Origin: Streptomyces typhae | Lineage (GTDB): Bacteria > Actinomycetota > Actinomycetes > Streptomycetales > Streptomycetaceae | Assembly: GCF_009755605.1 (NCBI RefSeq) | Contig: NZ_WPNZ01000004.1 | Span: forward strand, 186,001 to 250,000 | Reading direction: 5' to 3' | DNA length: 64,000 bases | Shown here: positions 24,369 through 33,351 of the stretch, piece after piece | Layout: each line of letters starts with the position of its first letter | Position numbering within the stretch: the stretch's first letter is position 1 | Translations under genes and position numbers: made by a program | The notes under the pieces: generated by a model | Told to the model about the DNA's origin: nothing | The model's database searches: none | What the model saw: only the letters and a program-made list of their open reading frames with translations

Positions 24369-25175
24369 TCATGCCGACGGCACAGCCAACCGGTCCCGGC
24401 GGGAATCCCCTCTGAAGGGGACGGGCCGGAATACCGGCGTCCAGGGTGCCGCCGCCCGGTTCGTCTCGCCGCGGGTGCGCATGTCTCCCCACGTCGGCGG
24501 GAGCCGAGCGGCAGGTTGCGCGCATGGCCGTCGGGGTCGGTCAACGCTCCTGTCAGGCAACGCTCCTGACGGTCGACGCTCTTGACGGCTCGCGGCGCAC
24601 AGGCGGGCGATGCCCGCGTCGAGGGCAGCCTCCAGGTGGGTGGAGGCGCCCGTGGTCATAAGGATCAGCACGCCGCCCTGAACACCGGCCAGCAGGGCCG
24701 CGGCCTCCCGGTCGGTGTTCAGGCCGGGGGCTGTCCCGCCCTCGGCCTGCAGGTGGCGGATACCCTCGGCGAGATGTCGCTGCCACCGGTCGAGCAGTTC
24801 GCCGGCCACGGCCCGGGTGGCGTCGGTGGCCCCGCCGAGCCGGGCCAGGGCCGCGTGGAGGGGGCAGTCGCTGCCGTGGGTGCGGTAGCGGGCGAGGACC
24901 TTCTCGCGCCACCGGTCCCAGGCCGCCCAGGAGGTGAGTGAGCCGAGTTCCGGCTGCTGGTCCTCGATCACCCGGTCCGCTTCGTGACGGGCCACGGCGA
25001 GGAGCAGGTCGTCCTTCCCGCCGGGGAAGTAGTGGAAGAGCTGGCTCTTGGTGGTCGCGGTGCGGGCCATGACGTCCTCCAGCGTCACCGAGAACACTCC
25101 CTGTTCACGGATCTGTTCGGCGGCGCCCTCGACAATGCGCCGCCTGGTCGCTGCGCCCTTGCTGGTCAGTGGCAC
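24369..25175 (-). CDS. TetR family regulator with long C-terminal tail
   Basis: 268 aa. Helix-turn-helix: ATRRRIVEGAAEQIREQG, then TLEDVMARTATTKSQLFHYF. The ligand domain (DCPLHAALARLGGATDATRA, and GGVLILMTTGASTHLEAALD) matches the TetR_C_33-type helices. TetR proteins are normally about 190-200 aa; the last ~70 residues are Arg/Pro-rich and unlike the family, so the true stop may have been lost by a frameshift. Follows the quinone oxidoreductase by 74 bp on the same strand, and probably regulates it. Confidence 0.85.
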   Translation of the reverse strand: MPLTSKGAATRRRIVEGAAEQIREQGVFSVTLEDVMARTATTKSQLFHYFPGGKDDLLLAVARHEADRVIEDQQPELGSLTSWAAWDRWREKVLARYRTHGSDCPLHAALARLGGATDATRAVAGELLDRWQRHLAEGIRHLQAEGGTAPGLNTDREAAALLAGVQGGVLILMTTGASTHLEAALDAGIARLCAASRQERRPSGALPDRSVDRPRRPCAQPAARLPPTWGDMRTRGETNRAAAPWTPVFRPVPFRGDSRRDRLAVPSA

Positions 25176-25249
25176 GGATCCTCCCGGTACGGGTTGTCGG
25201 TGCCCCCGGCGAAGGGGTGAGGTGCAGTGCCTGCTGTGGCCAGGGCGGG

Positions 25250-26212
25250 TCAGGGCAGGAGCAGCAGTTTGCCCGTGGTGCGGCGCGATTCGAGGTCGGC
25301 ATGGGCCCGGGCCGCGTCGGCGAGTGGGTAGCGGCCGGTGACCAAGGGGGTGAGCCGCCCGTCCATGAGCAGGTCGAACACCTCCCCGGTGCGTCGTACC
25401 AGGGCTTCGCGGGTGGCGACGTGGTGGTGAACAACGGGGTAGGTCAGCAGGATGCTGTTGGGCAGCTCGGTGGGCCGCAGAGCCGGGACGCCCATGAAGG
25501 GGCCGTAGTAGGCGTGCACGCCGTGCGGACGAAGAGCGAGCTGGGAGGAGCGAAACGTTTTAGCCCCACCGCCGTCGTAGACGACGTCGGCTCCGCGACC
25601 GCCGGTCAGATCCCGGATCCGCTCCTCGAAGCCGCCGCCGGTATGGACCAGGACGTGGTCCGCGCCGGCTTCCTCGGCGACGGAGGCCTTGCCCTCGCGG
25701 GAGACCAGTCCGAGAACGCTGCCGCCGCGCGCCTTGATCATCTGGGTGAGCAGCCGCCCGACGCCGCCCGCCGCCGCGTGCACCACGGCCACGTCACCCG
25801 GGCCTACAGGATAGGTCTCCGTGCTCAGATGACTGGCGGTCAGACCCTGCATCATCACAGCGGCGGCCGTCTCGTCGCCGATGCCATCGGGCACCCCGAC
25901 CAGCGAATGTGCCGGAATGGCGAGCAACTCCGCGTAGCTGCCCGGGTGGTAGAACCAGGCGACCCGGTCACCGACGGCGAAGTCCCTCACACCCTCGCCA
26001 AGAGCGGTGACGTACCCCATCCCCTCAACGCCCAGAACGGCCGGGGCGGCCCAGCCCGGGCCGCCCTCTGCACGAGCGCCGACGTCCATGTAATTCACGC
26101 CGGCTGCGCCCAGGCGCACCAGCACCTCGCCGGGCCCCGGGGCCGGGTCGGGCAGTTCGGTCCAGCGCATGACCTCGGGGCCGCCGTGCTCCTCGATGCG
26201 GATCGCGTGCAT
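25250..26212 (-). CDS. NADPH:quinone oxidoreductase (zinc-independent MDR)
   Basis: 320 aa from ATG 26212 with GAGAGG upstream. GroES-like N-terminal domain (MHAIRIEEHGGPEVMRWTEL, GEVLVRLGAAGVNYMDVG, GVEGMGYVTALGEGV), then a Rossmann domain with VVHAAAGGVGRLLTQMIKAR, the NADPH motif of quinone oxidoreductases/zeta-crystallins. No zinc-binding Cys set. Reduces quinones or enals in the cytoplasm. Probably in one operon with the following TetR gene. Confidence 0.92.
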   Translation of the reverse strand: MHAIRIEEHGGPEVMRWTELPDPAPGPGEVLVRLGAAGVNYMDVGARAEGGPGWAAPAVLGVEGMGYVTALGEGVRDFAVGDRVAWFYHPGSYAELLAIPAHSLVGVPDGIGDETAAAVMMQGLTASHLSTETYPVGPGDVAVVHAAAGGVGRLLTQMIKARGGSVLGLVSREGKASVAEEAGADHVLVHTGGGFEERIRDLTGGRGADVVYDGGGAKTFRSSQLALRPHGVHAYYGPFMGVPALRPTELPNSILLTYPVVHHHVATREALVRRTGEVFDLLMDGRLTPLVTGRYPLADAARAHADLESRRTTGKLLLLP

Positions 26213-26353
26213 GGGTGATACCTCTCTGCGCAGGCTCGTCACGGGGGGAACGGGCAGCACGCTAGGCCGCCATAAATGGACCAGCAAGTCCAGACTGCGG
26301 GGCGGGGGCGGGGCATCGTCGGCGACAGTTCGGCCCCGGACAACGCTTCGACG

Positions 26354-26578
26354 TTGCCGGTCACCCTGCTCGTGGCCTACCGGCGCCAGCGCGTCGACGA
26401 GGACGGCGCCCTGCTCGATGCCACCCGCCTGCACACCGAGCGGTTCACCACCGCCGTGTCCCAGCTGAAGGCCTCCCCCGCCGCGCGGCTGGGCGGCGTC
26501 CACGCCCTGGCCGGACTCACCGACGACGCCCCCACTCGCGAACTGCGCCAGACCGCCACCGATGTGCTCTGCGCCTAC
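26354..26578 (+). pseudogene. Fragment of pentapeptide-repeat-type protein (N-terminal region)
   Basis: VAYRRQRVDEDGALLDATRL, FTTAVSQL, ARLGGVHALAGLTDDAPTRE and TDVLCAYR match the N-terminal region of long Streptomyces proteins that continue into pentapeptide repeats. The fragment has no start and is cut at 26578 by an IS630 fragment. Part of it (26371-26497) is repeated at 29174. Confidence 0.7.
26371..26497 (+). repeat. 127-bp direct repeat, left copy
   Basis: Nearly identical to 29174-29300 (a handful of mismatches over 127 bp), in the same orientation, from CGTGGCCTACCGGCGCC to CTGGGCGGC. The two copies flank the HelD-type helicase gene. Confidence 0.9.
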
Positions 26579-26579
26579 A

Positions 26580-26741
26580 GAGGTCGAAGGTGTGTGGTCC
26601 CTGTTGCGCGGGGGACCACTGGCCAACGTCGCTTTCACCGACGACGAGCACCTCGAACACACCCTCCGCCGCGGTCTGCGGCACGTCCAAAGCCGCCCCG
26701 ACCTCGTCGACGGCTGCCTCACCGGCACCGGACTCACCATC
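26580..26741 (+). mobile_element. IS630-type transposase C-terminal remnant
   Basis: EVEGVWSLLRGGPLANVAFT, HLEHTLRRGLRHVQSRPDLV and DGCLTGTGLTI match the end of IS630-family transposases in Streptomyces, including the catalytic Glu region (N/E-x-V-E-G-V-W). Only about 54 codons remain, directly fused to the pentapeptide-type fragment. Confidence 0.7.
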
Positions 26742-26882
26742 ACTCACTACCCGACAGCACCCCGAAGAGATCAGCGGAGATCAGTAGAGCCCGGTCAGTT
26801 CCTCGTGTCCGACCTTCAGTGCCAGAAGGCAGCCCAGACCCGAGCTGTGATGGCAGGCCGGCCACGTCCGGCTGAACCGGGC

Positions 26883-26902
26883 AAGTAAGTCAAGCCTTAC
26901 TT
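26883..26902. promoter_or_regulatory. Inverted repeat upstream of helicase
   Basis: AAGTAAG-TCAAGC-CTTACTT is a perfect 7-bp inverted repeat with a 6-nt spacer, 53 bp upstream of the TTG start of the HelD-type gene. It does not obviously match the rifamycin-associated element. Possible operator. Confidence 0.5.
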
Positions 26903-26954
26903 TCAAAGAAATTGGGCTGCATAGTGGAGGGCCGCGTCGAGAGGAGGGCTGGTT

Positions 26955-29057
26955 TTGTCGCAGTCCGGTGAGGTTGCCGCGGGACAGGTCGAGATGGAGC
27001 AGGCCCATGTGGCCGCCATGTACCGACTGCTCGATGAACGACTGGCGGATGCACAGGCCCAACTGGCGGATGTGCTGAGGTCGTCGGCCGACAGCGCGGG
27101 CGAGATGTACGCGCGCGATGTCGCCGCAGAGCGTCTGGCCGGTCAGGTTCGTCGGCTGGAGGGGGCTGGGGGAGGGCTGGCGTTCGGCCGGGTCGACGGC
27201 GCGGACGGAACCGCCCTGCACATTGGACGGCTCGGCCTGCACCTGGGTGACCGGGACCTGCCACTGCTCGTCGACTGGCGAGCGGACGCCGCGCGGCCCT
27301 TCTACGAGGCGACGACCGTCCACCCCATGGGGCTACGGCGTCGGCGTCATCTGCGGATCGAGGACCGTGCGGTGCGTGCGGTGAGCGACGAGTTGCTGGA
27401 CGGATCGTTGGCCGCTGTCGGCGACATCGTGGGTGACGGTCCGCTGGCCGAGGCGCTGGAGGCGCACCGCACGGGGCGGATGCGTGCGGCGGTGGCAACG
27501 TTGCAGGCGGAGCAGGACACGATCGTGCGGTCCCCGCATCGAGGGGTGACGGTGGTGCAGGGCGGCCCCGGTACCGGCAAGACCGTGGTTGCGCTGCACC
27601 GGGCGGCATACGTGCTGTACGCGTTCCCGGGTGTGGCCGCGCGCGGTGTGCTGGTGCTCGGGCCGAACGCGCGGTTCCTCGACTACGTTTCGCAGGTGCT
27701 CCCCTCGCTGGGGGAGAACGACGTGCTCCTGGCGACGTGCCCGGAGCTGGCCGCGGTGGAGCCCGCAGCCGTGGAGTCGTTGGTTGTCGCGCGCCTGAAG
27801 GGGAGTTCCGCCCTGGCGGAGGCGCTCGCGGGCCTGGTGCGCTCCCTGCAGGCACCTGTCGGCGGCTTCGCGGTCCGGGTGGGGCAGCAAACGGTCCGGC
27901 TGAAGAGCGTAGACGTCGCGGCGGCCCGGGAGGCCGCGTTGGCGAGCGGTATGGCGCACAACCGGGCGCGGGAGGTGTTCAAGGAGCACCTGATCAGCGC
28001 CGTCACGGATGCCCTCGAGCGCGATGCCGTCGAAGCCCTCGAACATATCGACGCCGATATCGCCGAGAGCACAGGCATGGATCTCGATGCCGCGGCCGAG
28101 GCCGATCTGCGGGCTCTCGGCTTCGACGACGCGCCGGCCCCGGACCCGGCCGAGGTGTTCGACGCGGACGCCGTCCGCGCGGATCTCGCGGGCGACGCCC
28201 ACGTCGAGCGTGCGGTGGAGTCCCTCTGGCCGCGGCTGACGCCCGCCGTGGTCGTGCGGACCCTGCTGGCAGACGCTCGCACCTTGGCCAGGCACCTGCC
28301 CTCGCTCGCCGACGACGAGCGGTCCTGGCTGGTGCGTTCGCCTGATGCCCCGTGGACGGATGCCGATGTGCCGCTGCTGGACGAGGCGGCAGCCCTGGTG
28401 GACGGGCTTCCGGATCAGTCGTTCGGGCACGTCGTGGTCGATGAGGCCCAGGAACTGACCGCAATGCAGTGGCGGATGGTGATGCGCCGGTGTCCGGCCA
28501 GGTCGATGACGCTGGTGGGTGACTTTGCCCAGGCCGGCCCCGCGACGGCGGCGAGCGACTGGTCTCAGGCGCTGGGACCGCACCTCGGCAGCAGGTTCTC
28601 CCTGCACACGTTGACCGTCAGCTACCGCACGACCCAGGAGATCCTTGCCGGCACCCACCGCCTGCTGGCGCGGATCGCCCCCGGTCGGACACCGAGCCGG
28701 TCGATCCGCCACGGCGAGTCACCGCGCCACCTCACCGCCTGCCCGCACTCCGTCGCCACCACCGTGGCCGGGGAGCTCCGGGCCCAGGCGGAAGCGCACC
28801 CGGGCGACCTGCTCGCCGTCATCTGCGCGGACGACCTGGTCGAGGAGGTGGCGTCGGCGGATGTCGCACGGTGGGCGCGTGTGGTGCCGGCTTCCGAAAG
28901 CCGCGGCCTGGAGTTCGACGCGATCGTCGTCGTCGCCCCGGAGGAGATCGCCGCAGCCCGCCCCGGCGGTGAGCGCGACCTGTATGTCGCCCTCACGCGT
29001 GCGACCAAGAGACTGTGCACGATCACCGTGAGCACGGCGTCGCGGCACACCTCATAA
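26955..29057 (+). CDS. HelD/HelR-type helicase acting on RNA polymerase
   Basis: 700 aa from TTG 26955 with GAGGAGGG 7 nt upstream. An N-terminal coiled coil (EMEQAHVAAMYRLLDERLAD) is the part that enters the RNA-polymerase channel in HelD proteins; LLVDWRADAARPFYEATTVH is typical of the family. Superfamily 1 motifs: VVQGGPGTGKTVVALHRAAY (Walker A), HVVVDEAQELTAMQWRM (motif II), VSYRTTQEI, and the C-terminal YVALTRATKRL (motif VI). HelD recycles stalled RNA polymerase; the HelR branch also displaces rifamycins. Which branch this belongs to cannot be told here. Flanked by 127-bp direct repeats. Confidence 0.88.
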   Translation: MSQSGEVAAGQVEMEQAHVAAMYRLLDERLADAQAQLADVLRSSADSAGEMYARDVAAERLAGQVRRLEGAGGGLAFGRVDGADGTALHIGRLGLHLGDRDLPLLVDWRADAARPFYEATTVHPMGLRRRRHLRIEDRAVRAVSDELLDGSLAAVGDIVGDGPLAEALEAHRTGRMRAAVATLQAEQDTIVRSPHRGVTVVQGGPGTGKTVVALHRAAYVLYAFPGVAARGVLVLGPNARFLDYVSQVLPSLGENDVLLATCPELAAVEPAAVESLVVARLKGSSALAEALAGLVRSLQAPVGGFAVRVGQQTVRLKSVDVAAAREAALASGMAHNRAREVFKEHLISAVTDALERDAVEALEHIDADIAESTGMDLDAAAEADLRALGFDDAPAPDPAEVFDADAVRADLAGDAHVERAVESLWPRLTPAVVVRTLLADARTLARHLPSLADDERSWLVRSPDAPWTDADVPLLDEAAALVDGLPDQSFGHVVVDEAQELTAMQWRMVMRRCPARSMTLVGDFAQAGPATAASDWSQALGPHLGSRFSLHTLTVSYRTTQEILAGTHRLLARIAPGRTPSRSIRHGESPRHLTACPHSVATTVAGELRAQAEAHPGDLLAVICADDLVEEVASADVARWARVVPASESRGLEFDAIVVVAPEEIAAARPGGERDLYVALTRATKRLCTITVSTASRHTS

Positions 29058-29173
29058 CGTATGTGCCGAACGCTCGGAGCTGGTGCCTCGACGTGCCGAT
29101 ATGCCGGGACATCCCAACGCCCCACTGACGCAGGAAGGACGTCGCCTGGCGTGGGCGCCCTGGTCGCCCTGGT

Positions 29174-29300
29174 CGTGGCCTACCGGCGCCAGCGCGTCGA
29201 CGAGGACGGCGCGCTGCGCGACGCCACCCGCCTGCACCCCGAGCGGTTCACCACCGCCGTGTCCCAGCTGAAGGCCTCCCCCGCCGCGCGGCTGGGCGGC
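29174..29300 (+). repeat. 127-bp direct repeat, right copy
   Basis: Second copy of 26371-26497, encoding VAYRRQRVDEDGALRDATRL and ERFTTAVSQL. Here the pentapeptide-type protein fragment breaks down after ARLGG. It marks the right edge of the helicase segment. Confidence 0.9.
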
Positions 29301-29471
29301 CGGCGCCCACGCCCTGGCCGGACTCGCCGGCTACCGGCCAGCTCCGCCTGAACGTCGTCACCGCTCGCCGGCGCAACGGCCGGCGGTGCGGAATGAGCGC
29401 CAGGCCGGCGCCCGTCGGCGGCCGGGGTCAAGGCCCGGCCCATCTTCCACCTGCCCCCTGTTCCCCTTCCG

Positions 29472-29672
29472 CTACGTCTGGTCCAATGCCGCGAAGGTGG
29501 CCAGACACAGGCTGAGGCTCGCGGCAAACGCGATGCCGCAGCGTGACAGGGCGGTCGGCACCGCGGCCCCCTCCCAGCGGGCGAGGGCGGAGGCGATCGC
29601 CCCGACGACGACGGAGAAGAGGACGGCCACCGCCAGCGCGAGGAGCAGGAACGCCGGGAAGGTGTGTTTCAT
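29472..29672 (-). CDS. Small membrane protein, two TM helices
   Basis: 66 aa from ATG 29672. TM1 is FLLLALAVAVLFSVVVGAIA; TM2 is IAFAASLSLCLATFAAL, joined by ARWEGAAVPTALSRCG. Small proteins of this sequence type are widespread in Streptomyces but without known function. It is divergent from the coiled-coil pseudogene. Confidence 0.7.
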   Translation of the reverse strand: MKHTFPAFLLLALAVAVLFSVVVGAIASALARWEGAAVPTALSRCGIAFAASLSLCLATFAALDQT

Positions 29673-29807
29673 GAAGGCACCGCCTGGGTCGTGTGGTGTC
29701 GATGACGAATTGCGACGATCCCCGGGCGGAAGCCTTGGTGGGACGGTTGGACGCTTCTCCGGTGACAACAGGGGGTTGTCCGGCGAACAAACCATGGGGG
29801 AGATCGA

Positions 29808-30862
29808 GTGGCCGACGAGAGGAAGCGGGCGGGGCGGCCGTGGGGACCGGCCCGGGGCTCGTGCGTCGAGATCAACCAGCTGGTCGCGACGGTGCGGCCC
29901 TGGCTCGACGAATCGGCGGTGTCTGTACGGCAGTTGCACGCACGGCTCACTCCCGAGCACTTCGTCGCCGGGGCCGTGCCCGATTTACGCCAGTTGCGTG
30001 ATCGGCTGTCCGGCGAGTCGCTGGAGTGGGATCTCGTCGAGGCCGTGGCCGACGTCTGTTTTCCCCACGAACAGGCCGACCCCTCCCAGCGACGCCTCGG
30101 GGAGGCGAGGACGCTGTGGGACCGGGCGGGCGCGAACCCCACAGCAATCACGGAAGCGCAGGAGCTGGTGCCCGCCTGGGAGTTGCTGGGGGCCAAAGAC
30201 CGCACCATCGAGGTCCTCCAGGAGATGCAGCGCGCCCGGCAGGCCTACGAGGCCGACGAGCACGCGCGGCAACAGGCCCTGTCAATGGCCACGTTGCTGT
30301 TCGTCATGCTCGGACAAGCCCAGGCGAAGGTCGTCGAACTGAGGCGTCGACTTGACGCGCTGGAGTCCGCAGCGGTTGAACCCCCCAGCAGCAAGGTGGT
30401 GGAGCTCCTCTCCCGGGCGCAACGGCAGGAGACGGAACTCCGCGAACAGTTGGTTCGCGCCGAGCGAGAGCGGGGCATCGCCCAGCAGGTAGCCGACCAC
30501 GCGGCACGCCGTATCCACGTGTTGGAGGCCGAACTCGCGGAGTTGCGGCCTCACATGGGGGAAGACGGCCCACCCGGACACAGGAGTCGGCACCGCTTTC
30601 CCGACCCGATCTGCACGCGCTCAACCCCGACGACGCCACGCTCAACGACGTGGACCGAGCGCTGGAGAAGGCGCGCGCCACCCTTGACGAGGAGCACGAG
30701 GCCGTTCAGCAGGCTGCCACCGAGGTGGGTTACTGGTCGTCCTCGCTTCCCTCAGCTTCTCCGGCGGAAGCCGGTGTCTCTGTGCCCGGGCAGAACCTGA
30801 AGAACGAACCCTTCGGGTTGTCCGGAACATGCCGGACGCCACCGCCCTGGACGGGGAACTGA
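29808..30862 (+). pseudogene. Coiled-coil helix-turn-helix-type protein, frameshifted near C-terminus
   Basis: GTG 29808 opens MADERKRAGRPWGPARGSCV, followed by EINQLVATVRPWLDESAVSV.. and long heptad-rich helices (AKVVELRRRLDALE, QRQETELREQLVRAERERGI, ADHAARRIHVLEAELAEL). Between about 30575 and 30610 the reading moves to another frame, which continues DLHALNPDDATLNDVDRALE, KARATLDEEHEAVQQAATEV and a PGQ tail, then runs into the ligase fragment. This family is common in Streptomyces, with a regulatory-protein-like N-terminus. Function unknown; here broken. Confidence 0.75.
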
Positions 30863-31130
30863 TCGTGCGGGAAGCCGGAGAGGCAGGCCGGATCGCGTTC
30901 GAGCGGTTGCAGAACCGGCTGCGCCGCCGCAGGGCCGGCGCACGGCAGGCCGCCACCGCGGCACCCGCCCACTACGTCGCGTTCGACCTCCTGCGCCACT
31001 CCGGGACCGTCACCACCCACTGGCCCTACCACCAGCGCAGGACCACCCTGGAAACCCTCTTCCGACAGCAGCGGCTGACCGCGCCGTGGGCACTGTGCCC
31101 CGCAACCACCGACCCGGTAGGGACGTGCGG
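30829..31130 (+). pseudogene. ATP-dependent DNA ligase fragment
   Basis: DATALDGELIVREAGEAGRI, AFERLQNRLRRR, PAHYVAFDLLRHSGTVTTHW and RRTTLETLFRQQRLTAPWAL CPATTDP correspond to motifs III-IIIa/IV of the nucleotidyltransferase domain of LigC/LigD-type ATP-dependent ligases (DGE and FDLL blocks). The motif with the catalytic Lys and the C-terminal OB domain are missing. Confidence 0.8.
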
Positions 31131-31272
31131 CCGGGTGGGACGGCGCCTGCCCCCGCCTGGGTTCCTCGTTCATCGAAATTCCGATCAAGATGTGTGTCGA
31201 TGGACAAGCGACCGGTCATAGGGCACCCCGGGACCGGCGACGGAAGGGTATGCGCGTGACAGGTCCGGCGGT

Positions 31273-32373
31273 TCACTGGATCAGGTCGGTGTGCGGATGG
31301 TCGGGGGAGGCCGGGCAGACGTAGATCTGCATGTTGTCCGTGCTGCCGACTTCGACCCTCGTCGGCTGTGCGGGATCCTGGCCCGCCCGGTGGGAGCGGA
31401 CGAGAGCGACGGCCTGGTCTTCCTGAGGCGCCCAGCTGTGGCCTTCGCCGCCGTCCCATTCCCAGGAGGCGATCGTCAGCAGCGGGAGCATCTGCACGTT
31501 ACACACAGCGCAGTACCGGGGGCTGGGGTCGGTGCGGCCCCAGGGAGGCCAGCCACCGACCTTCCAGCCGGGCGCGTTGCCCAGATGGATGGAATAGAAC
31601 TCACGCGGATACCGCGCGTAGGAACTGTCCACACCGGCTGCCTGCCACCTGTCCCAGTCCTCCAGCGCCCGTTGCAGCTGCGGGCTCAGATCCAGACTGT
31701 TGGGAAAATCGGTGATTGCTTCGGGCGCCAGCACACACGGCTCCGGCACGTACCCCGGATAGTCCGCCTCGTACGGTTCCGGTGGTGTGGTGAGGATGTC
31801 GCCGACCTTCGCGGCCGACCGCCAAAACAGTGCGGTCGCCGGTTTGTCATCCGGTTCGTGCTCGTAGGGACACCAGAGAATCTGCAGCAGATCGGCCTGC
31901 CCCGGCGGCCTCAGCAGGGGTACGTCACGCAGGAAGAGCTGCGCCACGGGCAGCATCGGGACCGGGCATTCACAAGGGTAGGGAGGACCGGCCTCGAGTC
32001 GTTCAGCAAGCTCTGCGGCGCTGCGCTCCTTGAGCGCGTCCTCCTCGGGTGTGAACACGGGGCGTCGGCCGTCAGCGCGCCACCGGGACTGCAAGCGTCT
32101 GTGGAGCCGCACTTCGGCCGGTGACTGGCGAAATCCCGTGTCCACGTGCAGATACGCGTCATCGCAGTGCGGCCACGGTTCCCCAGCCGGCCACAGCAGC
32201 GGCCCACCGACCGAGCTGTCCGTGACCGAAGGTGTCCCCGGACGCGGATGCAGCCGCATCGCAGGCCGCGCGAGGAAAGCAAGCTCGGGAAAGACCGCGG
32301 ACACATCCACAGGCCGCGGCGGAGTAGTACGGACAGTAACCATGGCCGCGATCATGTCACCAGCCACCGACAC
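31273..32373 (-). CDS. Conserved hypothetical protein, DUF1963-like
   Basis: 366 aa from GTG 32373; later starts (32367, 32355, 32343) are possible. The pattern LLWPAGEPWPHC.., AQLFLRDVPLLRPPGQADLL QILWCPYEH, FYSIHLGNAPGWKVGGWPPW, YCAVCNVQMLPLLTIASWEW and IYVCPASPDHPH resembles the bacterial YwqG/DUF1963 group, including a CxxC pair. Soluble, no signal peptide. Stands alone. Function unknown. Confidence 0.7.
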   Translation of the reverse strand: MSVAGDMIAAMVTVRTTPPRPVDVSAVFPELAFLARPAMRLHPRPGTPSVTDSSVGGPLLWPAGEPWPHCDDAYLHVDTGFRQSPAEVRLHRRLQSRWRADGRRPVFTPEEDALKERSAAELAERLEAGPPYPCECPVPMLPVAQLFLRDVPLLRPPGQADLLQILWCPYEHEPDDKPATALFWRSAAKVGDILTTPPEPYEADYPGYVPEPCVLAPEAITDFPNSLDLSPQLQRALEDWDRWQAAGVDSSYARYPREFYSIHLGNAPGWKVGGWPPWGRTDPSPRYCAVCNVQMLPLLTIASWEWDGGEGHSWAPQEDQAVALVRSHRAGQDPAQPTRVEVGSTDNMQIYVCPASPDHPHTDLIQ

Positions 32374-32416
32374 AGCTCCCAGCCGCGCATCACCCGATCA
32401 GCGAGCTCACTCAAGA

Positions 32417-32578
32417 TCACACCCGTTGCGGATCACGGGACCGGCGAGTTTGACGCAGGTAGGCGCGCACCAGCGCCGCGCCGATGGTGCAGCGGGTGTC
32501 GTGATGGCACTGGGAGCAGCGCCGCAGGTGAGCGGTGCAGGCCTCGTAGCGGCGCCGGGCAGCCTGGGTGCTGAACAC
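32417..32578 (-). CDS. Small Cys-rich conserved protein
   Basis: 53 aa from GTG 32578 with GGAGGAGG upstream. ARRRYEACTAHLRRCSQCHH DTRCTIGAALVRAYLRQ contains four Cys in a CX6CX2CX5C-like arrangement plus His, reminiscent of small zinc-binding or sigma-inhibitor-like peptides in Streptomyces. Too short for family assignment. A good ribosome site and conserved-looking helical pattern support it. Confidence 0.5.
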   Translation of the reverse strand: MFSTQAARRRYEACTAHLRRCSQCHHDTRCTIGAALVRAYLRQTRRSRDPQRV

Positions 32579-32915
32579 GTGCCTCCTCCTGTTCCCGCCC
32601 CCGGGTCAGTGACAGATCCCTCAGGCCCCCGGCCTCGTTGATGCCCCGTCCCTAGCACGGCCAACATCCCTGGCACGGGCGTACTGGATCTTTTCCGCAC
32701 CGCCCCACAGCCCGCGCTTCCCTCCCTCGGCTGCCAGAAGCTTTCCGCTCACGGCCACGGCCACGGTCTAAACAGCGGAGTGACAGGGGACAGTCACCGA
32801 CCCGTACAGGAAAGTGACGACGCGCCAGGCCCCGGCCCCTTCGAGCATCGCTGTTGCGGCCCGCGTCCTCGGCACGGCGGACCGGACTGAATAATCGAAC
32901 GCGCACACCATCCCC

Positions 32916-33145
32916 TCATGCCGCAGGAGCCGCCCCGCGCCCGAACACCCCAGTGCCCCTGGCCCCGTCGCCGAGCAGCACGAACATCGATCCGGACGGC
33001 TTGAGGACGCGAGCCCACTCCGCAGTGCACGCCCACATCGCCTCCAGGTACGCCTCGGGCGAGTCCTCGCAGCCGATCTGACCCGCGAGGTCTGCAGCGT
33101 CGCCTCCGTAGACGCGCTGCGCGAAGTACGAAGGACGGCAGGGGA
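32916..33145 (-). pseudogene. Site-specific DNA methyltransferase fragment
   Basis: SYFAQRVYGGDAADLAGQIG, EAYLEAMWACTAEWARVLKP and SGSMFVLLGDGA match the segment after the catalytic SPPY motif of N4/N6 beta-class DNA methylases, where SPPYFALR.. is followed by GQIG and ..RVLKPSGS. The catalytic motif itself is degraded (PSYF), and the frame ends after about 70 codons. Remnant. Confidence 0.75.
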
Positions 33146-33247
33146 ACGGCGAAGATCATCCATCTGAGTGCGTGTTCGCCGAGCGCAGTGCCGTTCCCTG
33201 GCGGAGGACACGGTGGGGCATAGGGTCTGCCGCGGGGTCTCCTTGCC

Positions 33248-33307
33248 CGTGTGTGCGGGGCAGCGTCCGTGTGTGCGGGGCAGCGTCCGTGTGTGCGGGG
33301 CAGCGGG
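33248..33307. repeat. 20-bp tandem repeat, three copies
   Basis: CGTGTGTGCGGGGCAGCGTC is present three times in tandem (third copy with a changed end), about 45-105 bp upstream of the P450 start. It may affect the P450 promoter or leader. Confidence 0.9.
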
Positions 33308-33351
33308 ACCCGTTTCGACGATCGTCACCTCTGCGGCGGGAGCACAGCGCC

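Noticed and set aside
26883..26902. Rifamycin-associated element
   Set aside because: The palindrome AAGTAAG..CTTACTT does not resemble the GC-rich element I recall for rifamycin-inducible genes, so the helicase was not called as HelR outright.
33248..33307. CRISPR array
   Set aside because: Three 20-bp units directly abutting, with no spacers; the same applies to the arrays at 2415 and 5513. No cas genes in the window.
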